DNA of 64,000 nt, taken from assembly GCF_009177095.1 (NCBI RefSeq), contig NZ_AP021861.1, positions 4,074,501-4,138,500 on the forward strand. The letters run 5' to 3'. The DNA is from Lacipirellula parvula (lineage in GTDB: Bacteria; Planctomycetota; Planctomycetia; Pirellulales; Lacipirellulaceae). Made by a program: the position numbers and the translations under genes. Shown here one piece after another: positions 1 through 8,746 of this stretch (its first letter is position 1; every line of letters starts with the position of its first letter). The notes below the pieces were generated by a model that made no database searches, had not been told where the DNA came from, and saw only the letters and a program-made list of their open reading frames with translations.

Positions 1-58
1 CGGTGGCGACGCAGAAGTAGCCGATCAGCGGGAACAGGATGCGAATGAGAGCTCCCAT
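1..58 (-). CDS. Start of a membrane protein downstream of fliJ (cut by window edge)
   Basis: Only the first 19 codons are present. The ATG overlaps the fliJ stop by one base (TGATG), so translational coupling within the flagellar operon is likely. The visible residues, MGALIRILFPLIGYFCVAT, look like an N-terminal membrane anchor or signal. This slot after fliJ often holds a MotE-like coiled-coil or other flagellar accessory protein, but the visible part cannot tell which. Calling it a flagellar gene is inference from position. Confidence 0.55.
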   Translation of the reverse strand, partial: MGALIRILFPLIGYFCVAT

Positions 59-504
59 CAGTCATTCGCCTCCCAACGCACCGACGCCACTTCGTCGAGT
101 TGTTTTGTTTCGGCCAAGGTCGCCGCGGCGCGATGGTTGGCTCGCTGGCGTTCTTCGAGCTTATCAAGCACGCGGACTTCTCGATCGGCCTCGACGAGCG
201 CCACGCGGCGACGTTCGACTTCTTCCGCGAGTTTGGCCGCTTGCTCCGCAAGGACTTTGGCTTGTGCTTCGAGCGCTAGCTGATAGCGCTGCGTCGTGAG
301 GAGCCAGGTGACGTCGACCGCGCCTTCGCGCATTGCTGCGCGTTGGCTCTCTAAGTGGTGGGCCGCCTCTGATGCAAGTTCGTCACGCTGTTGCTGCAAG
401 ATTCGTTCGGCTTCGAACGCGGTCGCGAGACGCCCGCGCTGCTCGTCGCGATGAATCTCGCGGAGGCGGCGTAGCGTCTTCAGTCGGAACTTGAATCTGG
501 CCAT
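58..504 (-). CDS. fliJ: FliJ-like flagellar export chaperone/stalk protein
   Basis: This 148-residue protein is almost entirely charged alpha-helix and predicted coiled coil, the hallmark of FliJ, the central stalk that couples the FliI ATPase ring to the FlhA gate. The N-terminus (MARFKFRLKTLRRLRE) has the basic 'FxLxxLxxLRE' pattern typical of the family. Length matches FliJ (about 140-150). It lies 84 bp behind fliI on the same strand and overlaps the next gene by one base. FliJ sequences diverge fast, so the call rests on N-terminal pattern, size and operon position. The gap to fliI contains a 9-bp-stem palindrome belonging to a repeat family found elsewhere in the window. Confidence 0.85.
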   Translation of the reverse strand: MARFKFRLKTLRRLREIHRDEQRGRLATAFEAERILQQQRDELASEAAHHLESQRAAMREGAVDVTWLLTTQRYQLALEAQAKVLAEQAAKLAEEVERRRVALVEADREVRVLDKLEERQRANHRAAATLAETKQLDEVASVRWEAND

Positions 505-519
505 GCTTGTTGCGCTGCT

Positions 520-540
520 CCCCTCCCTGCTAGGGAGGGG
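520..540. repeat. F-family palindrome in the fliI-fliJ gap
   Basis: CCCCTCCCT (520-528) and AGGGAGGGG (532-540) form a perfect 9-bp stem with a 3-nt loop. Near-identical hairpins lie inside flhF and hisD and, as a longer paired form, inside the DUF1080 gene and at 58197-58355. There is no clear U-tract, so a simple terminator is less likely than a dispersed repeat. Confidence 0.75.
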
Positions 541-588
541 CTATTGGCGTGCGTGTTTTTCTTTCTACTTACTCACTTAAACACTTAC

Positions 589-1986
589 TCACTTCTTAAT
601 GACCGGTCCTTGCTGCCGCGGCGGTTGCATCGGCGGCATTTGCTGCTGCCCGCCCATGGCCGGCGCCGGGGCGTTCATGCGGGCGAGGCACTTCGCGGCA
701 AGAGCGATAAGATCCTGCCGCACCTGGGCGATCTCGACCTTTTCTTCGACCTGCTGCTTCAGGAGGCGATGGATTTCTTCGCGCATCTCCACCGCTGCAT
801 CGAGCGTCTTGTTCGCGCCTTTGCGGTAGGCGCCGATCGTGATCAGGTCCTCGTTCTCGGAGTAGGCCGCCAAGAGTTCGCGGATGATTTGCCTCGCCTT
901 TTTTTCGTCGGGCGTCGACAGCTCGTTCGCCAATCGGCTGATGCTGCGAAGGACGTCGATCGCCGGGTAGTGCCCCTTCTCGGCAATGCGGCGCGAGAGC
1001 CAAACGTGGCCGTCGAGTAAGCCGCGGACACAGTCGGCGATCGGCTCGTTTTCGTCGTCGCCTTCGACGAGCACCGAGTAGAAAGCGGTAATGCTGCCTT
1101 GCTCGGTGCGGCCGGCACGTTCGACGAGTCGCGGCAGCAGCGCAAACGTCGACGGCGGAAAGCCGCGGGTCGTCGGCGGTTCGCCGGCGGCGAGGCCGAT
1201 CTCGCGTTGCGCGAGGGCGAACCGCGTGAGCGAGTCCATGACGAGCAGCACGTTCTTGCCGGCGTCGCGGAAGTACTCGGCGATGGTCGTCGCGGTGTAG
1301 GCGGCTTGCACCCGTAGCAGGGCCGGCTCGTTGCTCGTGGCGACGACGACTACGCTCCGGGCGAGACCTGTCGGCCCCAACTCGCGGTGAATAAATTCGT
1401 TGACTTCGCGGCCACGCTCGCCGATGAGGGCGATCACCGTGACGTCGGCTTCAGTGTAACGGGCCATCATCCCCATCACGACGCTCTTGCCGACGCCCGA
1501 GCCGGCGAAGATGCCCAAGCGTTGCCCGCGGCCGCACATCAGCATGCTGTCGATGCAGCGAACGCCGGTGCCGAGCGGCAGGTCGATGCGGGGGCGCTCG
1601 GTAGCGGTAACGCCGTCGTTTTGGATGCGGAAGCGATCGCGCACCATCGGCTGCGGGCGATTGTCGATGCAACGGCCACGCGCATCGACGACTCGACCGA
1701 GAAGCGCGGGCCCGACTTTGAGCATGCGGGAGGTGCGAATCAGCCGCACCGGGCTGCCGCGGCGGACGCCGTCGAGATCGGCGAGCGGCATCACCAACGT
1801 GCGATGATCGCGGAAGCCGATCACTTCAGCTTCGACTTCGCCGCCACCTTGACGGGCAATGCCGACCACGGCGCCGACCGGCGCAGGCATGCCGGCGACG
1901 GCGACGGTAAGGCCGGTCGTCTGCACAACGCTGCCGGTGATTCCGGCAGTCATCGCTTGCTCAAGTTGGGGGGCGTACGTCGACAT
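589..1986 (-). CDS. fliI: Flagellum-specific export ATPase FliI
   Basis: A 465-residue F1-beta-like ATPase that powers entry of substrates into the flagellar type III export gate. Visible motifs: Walker A AGSGVGKS (161-168), GERGRE (189-194), Walker B VLLVMD (246-251) followed by SLTRFALAQREIG, and the RGFPPS segment near 274. The N-terminal third is the beta-barrel domain. The C-terminus ends in a Met/Pro/Gln-rich tail of about 25 residues, longer than in enterobacterial FliI, of unknown role. It sits between fliH and fliJ, its regulator and stalk partner. The ATG at 1986 starts the conserved domain at the expected distance. Confidence 0.97.
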   Translation of the reverse strand: MSTYAPQLEQAMTAGITGSVVQTTGLTVAVAGMPAPVGAVVGIARQGGGEVEAEVIGFRDHRTLVMPLADLDGVRRGSPVRLIRTSRMLKVGPALLGRVVDARGRCIDNRPQPMVRDRFRIQNDGVTATERPRIDLPLGTGVRCIDSMLMCGRGQRLGIFAGSGVGKSVVMGMMARYTEADVTVIALIGERGREVNEFIHRELGPTGLARSVVVVATSNEPALLRVQAAYTATTIAEYFRDAGKNVLLVMDSLTRFALAQREIGLAAGEPPTTRGFPPSTFALLPRLVERAGRTEQGSITAFYSVLVEGDDENEPIADCVRGLLDGHVWLSRRIAEKGHYPAIDVLRSISRLANELSTPDEKKARQIIRELLAAYSENEDLITIGAYRKGANKTLDAAVEMREEIHRLLKQQVEEKVEIAQVRQDLIALAAKCLARMNAPAPAMGGQQQMPPMQPPRQQGPVIKK

Positions 1987-2022
1987 GAAATCCTGCGTGA
2001 AATCGCTTGCGTGCGTATCGAA

Positions 2023-2688
2023 CTACGCGAGCTCTTCCTTAATACGGGCGAGCTGCGTTTCAATTTGCTGATCGATCACGCCGAACTCGGTCACGAGTCG
2101 GCAGCCGCCGGGGGCAATCGCGGGGCTGGCCGTGACGGTGACGTTGGCGAGCGGCGCGAACACCGCGGCAATTTGCTGAACTTGTTTCTTGAGCGTCGAT
2201 TGGTCGGCCGGCGACAGCTGAATCGACATGTCGCCGGTACCGGCGGCGAGTTGCAGCGACTCGCGAACCCACTCCAGCGTGATTTCCGGGCGCCGCGCGA
2301 GTTCACCGCGGATGATCCGCTCGGCCATCGCAGCGGCGAGTTCGATCGCGGTCCGCTCCCAATGCCGCAGCCACTCTTGCTTTGCGTCTTCGACCTGCTT
2401 CGCCGCCGCCTGCAGGGCAGGGGTGAGCGACCGCATTTGCTGGGCGACTTTTTCGTCGAGGATCCGCTCGATCGCCGCTTCCGCCGCTTGCTTACCGGCG
2501 GCCTCGGCCTGTTGCTTGACGGCGGCCGCTTCCTGGCGGGCCTGCTCGACGATCTTCACCGCCTCGGCGCGAATTTGCGCGAGGTACTGGTCGGCCTGAG
2601 CCGTCATATCGGTCAGATCGTACGCAGCGCTACGCAACGTCGGGCCCGACGCGCTCTGACCGCCATGTGTTTTGATGATCGTAGCCAT
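2023..2688 (-). CDS. fliH: Flagellar export regulator FliH
   Basis: A 221-residue FliH/V-ATPase stator-E-like protein that binds FliI and restrains its ATPase until docked at the export apparatus. A helical, Ala/Gln/Glu-rich middle (about 30-125) is followed by the conserved C-terminal globular region, including GGCRLVTEFGVIDQQIETQL close to the end, a strong FliH signature. It lies 36 bp ahead of fliI and 17 bp behind fliG, so co-transcription is likely. Confidence 0.92.
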   Translation of the reverse strand: MATIIKTHGGQSASGPTLRSAAYDLTDMTAQADQYLAQIRAEAVKIVEQARQEAAAVKQQAEAAGKQAAEAAIERILDEKVAQQMRSLTPALQAAAKQVEDAKQEWLRHWERTAIELAAAMAERIIRGELARRPEITLEWVRESLQLAAGTGDMSIQLSPADQSTLKKQVQQIAAVFAPLANVTVTASPAIAPGGCRLVTEFGVIDQQIETQLARIKEELA

Positions 2689-2705
2689 TCGATTCCGTTA
2701 CTCGC

Positions 2706-3860
2706 TTACGCTGCGACCTTGTGAGCCGTTTGCGCGGCGAGGTGGAGCAATTCGTGTTGTGCCGCCCGTAGTTCGATCAGCCGCGTCGGACCGATCGAGC
2801 GAACCGCCATCCGCAACCGAGCGGCCGCGGCCCGCGGCAACTTGGCCGCAACGCGGCGGAGGAACTTTTCGCTCGAACAGGCCAGCGCGAGTTGCACGGT
2901 CCGTTCGTCGGCGGCTTGCAGGGCTCGCAGCAATGCGGCGTCGTTCAGGCGTTCCAGATCGCGGGAGCGATCTTCGAGGAGCGCAGGGTCGAACGCGACT
3001 TCGGTTTCTTCGCCGTATTCGGGGCCGTCGGTCCAGGCTTCGAAGCCGCCTTCTTCGCCTTGGAGGTCGTCTTGAGCGGCGACTAGTTCGCGGGCTTGTT
3101 GGATTGCAAGCTCCAACTCACGCGTCTGCTGGACGCTCAGTGCGGGCGTTGCTCCGTTCGCAGCTACTGCCGTGTGAGCTGCGATATTAAGTGTCGAATC
3201 GCTCGGCGAGATTCTCGCGAGCAGCGAATCGCGCTGGCCTGGCGCCGTCTTGGCGACGATGCGGCGAGCCATTTCGGCGCCCGCGGCCGCTCGGTCGCGG
3301 CGTTGACGTTGCAGTTCGATGCGTTGCTGCAGTTCCGATTCAAGCTCGGTAACGGCCGACTCGTCGGTAACCTGCAGGTTGGCGAGGCGTTCGAAGACCT
3401 CGCCTTGCAGCGTCGGCAGCAATTGTGCGAAGACGGCGGCGCCACGGTCATGGGCCATTCGCGATAAGGCGACGGCGATGGTTTGCGGATGCTCGGCGTT
3501 GAGCAACTCGGCGACCAGCGCGGCTTCGGCCGCCGCGGCCGCTTCTTCGGCTGGCGTCGGCAGCGGCGCGACAGGCGGCGCTGGTTCAACGTTCACCGAT
3601 GCTTGCGGCGCGGAATAGGTAAATTCGACGCCGCTGCTCGCTTCGGCTTCACGCCGGCCCGCGCGGCGGAACTCGGCCAGCACGTCTCGCTGCTCTTCAG
3701 GATCGATTTCGCCCAGGCGATCGTACTCGGCGAGAATCTTGGTCGCTTCCGACGGCGGCAGGCTGTCGAGCATCTGTTCGGCCAACGACTCGTCGATGCT
3801 GGCGACCAGGATCGCAGCGCGGCGGATTCGTTCGTTTTGGTCGTAGTTCATAGCATTCAT
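2706..3860 (-). CDS. fliG: Divergent flagellar rotor/switch protein FliG
   Basis: A 384-residue FliG, which links the MS ring (FliF) to the switch and carries the stator-facing torque helix. The N-terminal FliF-binding domain (about 8-70), the EHPQ motif of the middle domain (123-126) and the C-terminal armadillo domain (about 300-380) are recognisable. Two oddities: an acidic, low-similarity insertion at about 222-295, and a C-terminal torque segment (LRMAVRSIGPTRL, 349-361) with Met-Ala where the acidic pair before the GPxR turn normally stands. Total length exceeds the usual 330-345. Position between fliF and fliH supports the call. A second ATG three codons in is possible. Confidence 0.9.
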   Translation of the reverse strand: MNAMNYDQNERIRRAAILVASIDESLAEQMLDSLPPSEATKILAEYDRLGEIDPEEQRDVLAEFRRAGRREAEASSGVEFTYSAPQASVNVEPAPPVAPLPTPAEEAAAAAEAALVAELLNAEHPQTIAVALSRMAHDRGAAVFAQLLPTLQGEVFERLANLQVTDESAVTELESELQQRIELQRQRRDRAAAGAEMARRIVAKTAPGQRDSLLARISPSDSTLNIAAHTAVAANGATPALSVQQTRELELAIQQARELVAAQDDLQGEEGGFEAWTDGPEYGEETEVAFDPALLEDRSRDLERLNDAALLRALQAADERTVQLALACSSEKFLRRVAAKLPRAAAARLRMAVRSIGPTRLIELRAAQHELLHLAAQTAHKVAA

Positions 3861-3909
3861 GCGGCGTTACGTTGAGCGGCTATCAGCCGCTTCGCGAGCG
3901 AGACCAAAA

Positions 3910-5562
3910 TCAACCGGCGTTTCCAATCCAAGTCCGCAGAATCGCCGCGGCGCCGTCGGGATCTTCCTTCACGAGCTCCGAAAGATCTTCCTTCAGCGAC
4001 GGCCCGCGCTTCAGGCGTAGCTTCGGTCGGCCCGCTTCCGTCTCGCCTCCCTTGCCGCCCGCCTTCGCCGTTTCATTCTTCTTCGGCAAGATGTCGGGAA
4101 GCGAGAAGTCGACGCCTTTGTCGTTGGTGGGGATCGACTTGATCATCGAGCGGAGCATCAAGAGGCTCATCACCGCCATGCCGGCGATGATCAGCGAGCT
4201 GGTATTTTGCTGGGCCCAAACAACGCTCTCGCTGGCGACCGAGGGCTCGGGCGTCGGCGCCGGGGTAAGCGATTGGAAGATCGTGACTTCCACCTTCGAA
4301 AGTTGATCTTCGGCGATCTCCTTTGGGAACAGCTGCCCGACCGCCGCCTTGATCTTCGTCTTCACCTGATCTTCGATGTTCTGCAGCATCGCGGTGTCGG
4401 GGCGATCTTCCGGCTTCGCATCGGGCGTCGTTTCCCGCCAAACGCGGATCAAATACTCGCTCGGCACGGCGATCGCCGCGCGGACGTGCTTCGGCAACAG
4501 GCCGCTTTGCTTGCGAACTTCTTCAACATGCGGCACGAAATTGTCGGTCTGCGTTCGCTCGCTGGTTTGCGTGTTCTCGTTGCGGGCGACGGCGGCGTCG
4601 ACGTTGTTGCGGCCGGGACCTTGAGCGCGGAGGCCGACGGCGCCGCGATCTTCGGTTTGGCGATTGACGCTTTCTTCGGTGTCTTTGCTTTCGCGAATCG
4701 GCGCCAGTTCGCCGTCAGGGCGAATGCTGCGCGACTCGGCGCTGAGCGTGTCGTCGAGTTCGGCGGTCACCTGCACTTGGACGTTAGGGCGAATGTTGCT
4801 GAGGAGCTGCTCGATCCGCGCCCGGGTCTGCTGTTCGTAGAGGGTCTTCGTACGGAAGTAGGGATCGTCATAGGCGTCGGCAATCACTTCGCCGCCGTTG
4901 CCGCCGAACTGGCCGCCGTTGCTACGATCGACGACCATCACCTTGTCGGACGTGAGTCCCGCAATCGAACGGGCGACCGCTTCGCGAATCAGCCGCATCC
5001 GCTGCGGATCGAGGACGGCGCCCGGCGAGGGCATGACGCTGACCGTGGCGGTAATTTCTTCCTTGCCGAACGCTCGCGGTTCGCGGATGTCGTAGAGCAC
5101 CTTGGCGTCTTCCACCCCTTCCATCTCGCTGATCATCATCGAGAGCTGGCGTTCGCGAGCCGCCTTCCAGCGTTGGTCGCGCATCTTGCCGCTTTCGAAG
5201 ATGCCAGTCTCAAGCGAATCTTCCAGCAGCATGTGGAAGTTGGCGGGCAGGGCGCCGGCGTTGGCGATCGCGGCCAGGTAGACCGCCTTCTTACCGCGAG
5301 GAACCATGACGCGGCCTTGCTCGAGCGGCAGCATCTCAAGGCCGGCCTGGCCGAGGGCGGTTTCGATGCGTTGCGTTTCGTGCGGCTGGAGTAGGGCGCC
5401 GCCGAACAGAGGTTCAGCGGAAGTGTTTTGAAAGCCTTGGAACAGGTAGCCCAGGCTGCAGACGATGACGCCGAGCAGCAGCGCCGAAGTGACCCGCGCC
5501 GCGGGGGTCATCGACGCGAAGAGTTCGCGGATCTGTGCGAGAGTTTGGTTTAGAAATCCCAT
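3910..5562 (-). CDS. fliF: Flagellar MS-ring protein FliF
   Basis: This 550-residue protein forms the inner-membrane MS ring, the base of the flagellum. A membrane helix lies at about 25-45 and a second at about 455-474. Between them are the ring-building motifs and the conserved AIAVPSEYLIRVW-type segment. The cytoplasmic tail ends in LKEDLSELVKEDPDGAAAIL, the FliG-binding helix. Length is typical. It is followed by fliG after 49 bp and preceded by fliE after 71 bp. Confidence 0.97.
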   Translation of the reverse strand: MGFLNQTLAQIRELFASMTPAARVTSALLLGVIVCSLGYLFQGFQNTSAEPLFGGALLQPHETQRIETALGQAGLEMLPLEQGRVMVPRGKKAVYLAAIANAGALPANFHMLLEDSLETGIFESGKMRDQRWKAARERQLSMMISEMEGVEDAKVLYDIREPRAFGKEEITATVSVMPSPGAVLDPQRMRLIREAVARSIAGLTSDKVMVVDRSNGGQFGGNGGEVIADAYDDPYFRTKTLYEQQTRARIEQLLSNIRPNVQVQVTAELDDTLSAESRSIRPDGELAPIRESKDTEESVNRQTEDRGAVGLRAQGPGRNNVDAAVARNENTQTSERTQTDNFVPHVEEVRKQSGLLPKHVRAAIAVPSEYLIRVWRETTPDAKPEDRPDTAMLQNIEDQVKTKIKAAVGQLFPKEIAEDQLSKVEVTIFQSLTPAPTPEPSVASESVVWAQQNTSSLIIAGMAVMSLLMLRSMIKSIPTNDKGVDFSLPDILPKKNETAKAGGKGGETEAGRPKLRLKRGPSLKEDLSELVKEDPDGAAAILRTWIGNAG

Positions 5563-5633
5563 CCCTGGTCCTCAGCTAGACGACGCATCCTTGCGTCGAC
5601 GATGGCTCAAACGCCGCCCGACTCGATCGGCCG

Positions 5634-5936
5634 CTAAATCCGAATGTCTTTCACTTCTTGGTAAACCTGCATCATCTTGTTCCGCATCTGCATCATCATG
5701 CGGAAGGCGAGGTCGGCCTTTTGCACTGCCGTGAGCACCGCGGCCGGATCGGCGTCGCCGCCGGTCATTAGCGTTTCGACCGCTTTGTCGGCGTCCATTT
5801 GCATCGAGTTGACGTCGTCGATCGACTTCAGCAGCGCCGATTTGAACGAACCATTGGCCTCGCCGGCAGTCGGCGAGTTCATCGACGGCGACAGCAGCGG
5901 CGTGAACGATTGCGTGGTGCTTTGGATGCTTGTCAT
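5634..5936 (-). CDS. fliE: Flagellar hook-basal body complex protein FliE
   Basis: A 100-residue rod-base protein that joins the MS ring/export gate to the rod. The C-terminal half has the family pattern: VQKADLAFRMMMQMRNKMMQ, then YQEVKDIRI at the very end. Size fits (about 100). The order flgB-flgC-fliE-fliF is the standard bacterial arrangement. Confidence 0.95.
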   Translation of the reverse strand: MTSIQSTTQSFTPLLSPSMNSPTAGEANGSFKSALLKSIDDVNSMQMDADKAVETLMTGGDADPAAVLTAVQKADLAFRMMMQMRNKMMQVYQEVKDIRI

Positions 5937-5986
5937 GGGACTTACTCGCTGAAGGCAGGCTTCGCTTCAGGTTTTCTTAAATCGCT

Positions 5987-6397
5987 CTAGGCCACGATTT
6001 GCAACGAACGGTTCGTTAAATCTTTGGTGATTTCGAGCACGCCGATGTTGGCTTCGTAGGCTCGCGTCGCTTCGAGGGCATCGACGAATTCGGTGGTCAT
6101 GTCGACGTTCGGGTAAGCGACGTAGCCGTCGGCGTTCGCATCGGGGTGGCCCGGTTCGTACTTCATTAGCGGCGCTTCGTTCGAATATTCGACCGAGCCG
6201 ACCTTCACGCCCATCCCGCCGCCGTTAGTGTGCAGATCTGCATCCGCCTGGAAGGTGACGTACCGCGGCGTGTAGGCCTCGGGTTGCCCGGCTTCGTTCC
6301 GCGTCGTCGAAATATTCGCAATGTTCGAGGAGATGGCATTCAGTCGCGTCCGCTGCGCCACCAACCCGCTCGTGCTCACATCGAAGATTGGAAACAT
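5987..6397 (-). CDS. flgC: Flagellar basal-body rod protein FlgC
   Basis: A 136-residue proximal rod protein. The N-terminal FLG_bb_rod region (SGLVAQRTRLNAISSNIAN, about 10-28) and the C-terminal ALEATRAYEANIGVLEITKDL helix define the family. A YPNVDMTTEFVDA segment just before it is the usual FlgC signature. It lies 50 bp ahead of fliE and 124 bp after flgB. The larger gap to flgB is filled by a repeat pair. Confidence 0.96.
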   Translation of the reverse strand: MFPIFDVSTSGLVAQRTRLNAISSNIANISTTRNEAGQPEAYTPRYVTFQADADLHTNGGGMGVKVGSVEYSNEAPLMKYEPGHPDANADGYVAYPNVDMTTEFVDALEATRAYEANIGVLEITKDLTNRSLQIVA

Positions 6398-6425
6398 GGG
6401 AAACTCCTGTCATCACTTGTCGATT

Positions 6426-6505
6426 AAAAGCCACCGGCTCTGCCGGTGGACGAACTAACGACTCGCTTTGCTTGCACTTCGTCCACCGGCAGAGCCGGTG
6501 GCTTC
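6426..6505. repeat. C-family inverted palindrome pair between flgB and flgC
   Basis: Two inverted copies of a hairpin (CCACCGGC, TCT or AGA, GCCGGTGG) with shared flanks AAAAGCC and GGACGAA lie about 25 bp apart. The same pair occurs at 51086-51170 and a single arm at 30879-30910. The REPIN-like pair sits inside a co-directional flagellar operon. Confidence 0.85.
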
Positions 6506-6521
6506 TATGAATTTCTCTTGC

Positions 6522-6977
6522 CTACGCTCGTTCGGTAATGGCCGATCTCAACAACCGGAATTGGGCGTTCATCAAGCTGAGCGCCATGTTGTGGACCTGT
6601 TGATTCTTCGTGATCTCGCTGATCTGCTCTTCCATGCTCGAGTTGTTGTCATCGTGTCGCAGCATGCCGTGAAAGTCGTCGCTGATTGCTGACATTTCAC
6701 GCTCATGTCGCGTGGGGGAGTTTGCCGAAGAGGTAGACATGACCGGCGGCGACGCCGGGGTATACGGATACGGCGCTGGGGCCGCGGGCCGTCTCCGCTC
6801 ATCAATCGCTTCTTGCAAACGACCTTGAAACGCCTCCGATGACAGATCTCGCGTCCGATAGCCGGGGGTATCGAGGTTGGCAATGTTGCCGGCCAAGACG
6901 CCATGCCGCGCTTCGGTGAAGTTGACGACCTGCTCAAGCAGGGGCAACGTCGACGCGTCGAACATCGAAGACATCAT
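6522..6977 (-). CDS. flgB: Flagellar basal-body rod protein FlgB
   Basis: A 151-residue proximal rod protein, first gene of the operon. The N-terminal rod motif (LAGNIANLDTPGYRTRDL, about 28-45) is intact, and the C-terminal helix has the NQQVHNMALSLMNAQFRLLRSAI pattern of FlgB. The middle is Pro/Ala/Ser-rich. The start is MMSSMF; the first ATG lies about 40 bp downstream of the transcription start predicted from the sigma-54 site at 7028-7043. A weak AAGG lies 13 bp ahead. Confidence 0.95.
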   Translation of the reverse strand: MMSSMFDASTLPLLEQVVNFTEARHGVLAGNIANLDTPGYRTRDLSSEAFQGRLQEAIDERRRPAAPAPYPYTPASPPVMSTSSANSPTRHEREMSAISDDFHGMLRHDDNNSSMEEQISEITKNQQVHNMALSLMNAQFRLLRSAITERA

Positions 6978-7027
6978 GGCGGATCAACCTTTCCGTTAGC
7001 GCGAAGCCGTGCGTCGCTGCCCACCAT

Positions 7028-7043
7028 GGCAAGCGACGTGCCG
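7028..7043 (-). promoter_or_regulatory. Sigma-54 (-24/-12) promoter for the flgB operon
   Basis: On the minus strand the site reads CGGCACGTCGCTTGCC. It matches the -24 GGCACG and -12 TTGC elements, with exactly 10 bp between the invariant GG (7042-7041) and GC (7030-7029). Only the flanking T and A/T of the consensus differ. Predicted transcription start is near 7017, giving a leader of about 40 nt before flgB. The next genes upstream encode a GAFTGA-containing sigma-54 activator and its kinase, which supports the assignment. Confidence 0.8.
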
Positions 7044-7045
7044 TT

Positions 7046-7064
7046 GGCAAGCTGGGCGCTTGCC
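7046..7064. repeat. Inverted repeat next to the sigma-54 promoter
   Basis: GGCAAGC (7046-7052) and GCTTGCC (7058-7064) form a perfect 7-bp inverted repeat. A third GGCAAGC lies at 7028-7034, within the promoter itself. It could be a regulator operator; the position, about 30-47 bp upstream of the predicted start, is closer than usual activator sites, so the function is uncertain. Confidence 0.4.
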
Positions 7065-7158
7065 GCGACGTGGTCGCCGCCAACGCGGTCGACTTCAATC
7101 GCGTGAAAACGCCGTGCTCGACCGAAACGTCGGTGCGCACGCTTTCGCGAGAGACTGA

Positions 7159-8745
7159 TTACGCAGTCTTGAGAGATTGATCAACGGCAATATTGGCCGG
7201 ACCGATCGGCGGAAACTGCCGATGACTCGTCAGTCCCCCGGTTTCGCCAAATTCGCGCGTCCGCGGGGCGAAGCCGTAAGAGCGGAGCTTGCCGCTGAGC
7301 GTACGGACGCCGATGCCGAGAGCGGCGGCCGTTTGGCCCCGATTGCCGCCGAATCGCTGGAGGGTGGCGACGATCATCGCCCGCTCCATGTCGTCGAGAT
7401 TTCCTGCCGCGGGCGTGGCTTCAGGAAACGACGGGAGTGTGGTCGCTGCGACGCCGCTCGCCGCGGCGTGGAGCCGAATGCCTTCAGGCTGCTGCAGCCA
7501 GGGGCGGATATCGCAGGCCGCGATCGGCGCCCCGCCGCTCAGCACGCAGGCTCGCGTGATGATGTTCTCCAATTCCCGCACATTGCCGGGCCAGTGATAC
7601 GCGGCCAGCAGGTTGCGGCAATCTTCGGTCAGCTCCAACCGCGGGCGGCCAAGTCGCTTCGCGGCGCGATCGAGAAAGTGATCGGCCAGTAGTTGCACGT
7701 CGTCGCCGCGACTCCGGAGCGGCGGTAGCTCAAGCGGCACCACCGCGAGGCGGTAGTAAAGGTCTTCGCGAAAGCGGCCGCCGGCGATCTCCACCATCAG
7801 ATCGCGATTGGTGCTGGCGATCACCCGTACGTCGGCTTGCCGCGTTTCGCTGGCGCCAACGAGTTCGAACGTCCGCTCCTGCAACACGCGCAGGAGCTTC
7901 GCCTGCAGCGGCAGGTCGATTTCAGTGATTTCGTCGAGGAGGATCGCGCCACCCTTGGCAAGCTCGAATCGGCCGACGCGATCGACGTCGGCCCCGGTGA
8001 ACGCGCCGCGACGGTGGCCGAAGAGTTCGCTCTCCGCGAGCTGCGGCGACAGGCTAGGGCAGTTCAGGCTCACCAGCGGGCCCGCAGCGCGGCGGCTCAC
8101 CGTGTGGACTGCCCGGGCGACCAGTTCCTTACCGGTGCCGCTTTCGCCGCAGATGAGGACTGTCTCGTCGGTCGGGCCCACCTGGCGGATCCGCTCCCGC
8201 AGCAGCCGCATGGCGGGGCTGTCGCCAATCATGCCCATTGCTTCGAGCGAATCGCTGCTGGATGAACGTGACGCTGTCACTCTCGCAGGCGTTACTGGCT
8301 CGCTATCGAGTGACGCGGAGGCGTCGTCGCCGCAGATCCGGCGGCGATCCATCGCTCGCGCGACCAATTCTTCCAAGCGCGTGACGTCGAACGGCTTTTC
8401 CAAATAATCGAACGCCCCGAACCGCATCGCTTCGACCGCCGAGGCGATTGTCGCGTGAGCGGTGATCATGATCACTTGCGTCGGCAGCCGCCGCAGCGAC
8501 ATCTGCCGAATAAACTCGAGCCCATCCATCGCCGGCATTTGCAGGTCGGTAACGACGACGTCGAACGCCGCTCGTTCCAACAGCGGCAGCGCTTCGACGG
8601 CGCTCGCCAAACCGCTCACCTCGTAACCGGCTTGGCGCAGCACGTCGATCACCGATTCCCGCACGGCGGCGTGGTCGTCGACGACCAACACCCGTCCGCG
8701 CGACTCCGGTTCGCCCTTCGCCGATGAATCTGGCTTCGTTCGCAT
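7159..8745 (-). CDS. Sigma-54-dependent response regulator (FlrC/FleR-like)
   Basis: A 528-residue NtrC-family activator. Domains: receiver (about 17-130, phospho-acceptor D67 in VVVTDLQMP), AAA+ domain with Walker A GESGTGKE (200-207), sigma-54 contact loop GAFTGA (247-252) and Walker B ILLDE (268-272), then a Fis-type HTH (about 453-492). All catalytic motifs are intact. The open frame extends upstream to 8805 inside the kinase gene; the ATG at 8745, one base after the kinase stop, is preferred because it yields a normal receiver N-terminus. Position between flgB and a soluble kinase suggests control of the flagellar sigma-54 regulon, by analogy with FlrBC/FleSR. Confidence 0.9.
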   Translation of the reverse strand: MRTKPDSSAKGEPESRGRVLVVDDHAAVRESVIDVLRQAGYEVSGLASAVEALPLLERAAFDVVVTDLQMPAMDGLEFIRQMSLRRLPTQVIMITAHATIASAVEAMRFGAFDYLEKPFDVTRLEELVARAMDRRRICGDDASASLDSEPVTPARVTASRSSSSDSLEAMGMIGDSPAMRLLRERIRQVGPTDETVLICGESGTGKELVARAVHTVSRRAAGPLVSLNCPSLSPQLAESELFGHRRGAFTGADVDRVGRFELAKGGAILLDEITEIDLPLQAKLLRVLQERTFELVGASETRQADVRVIASTNRDLMVEIAGGRFREDLYYRLAVVPLELPPLRSRGDDVQLLADHFLDRAAKRLGRPRLELTEDCRNLLAAYHWPGNVRELENIITRACVLSGGAPIAACDIRPWLQQPEGIRLHAAASGVAATTLPSFPEATPAAGNLDDMERAMIVATLQRFGGNRGQTAAALGIGVRTLSGKLRSYGFAPRTREFGETGGLTSHRQFPPIGPANIAVDQSLKTA

Positions 8746-8746
8746 G

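Noticed and set aside
4207-5394. A 395-codon open frame antisense to fliF
   Set aside because: It is a GC-driven shadow frame; FliF on the other strand is certain.
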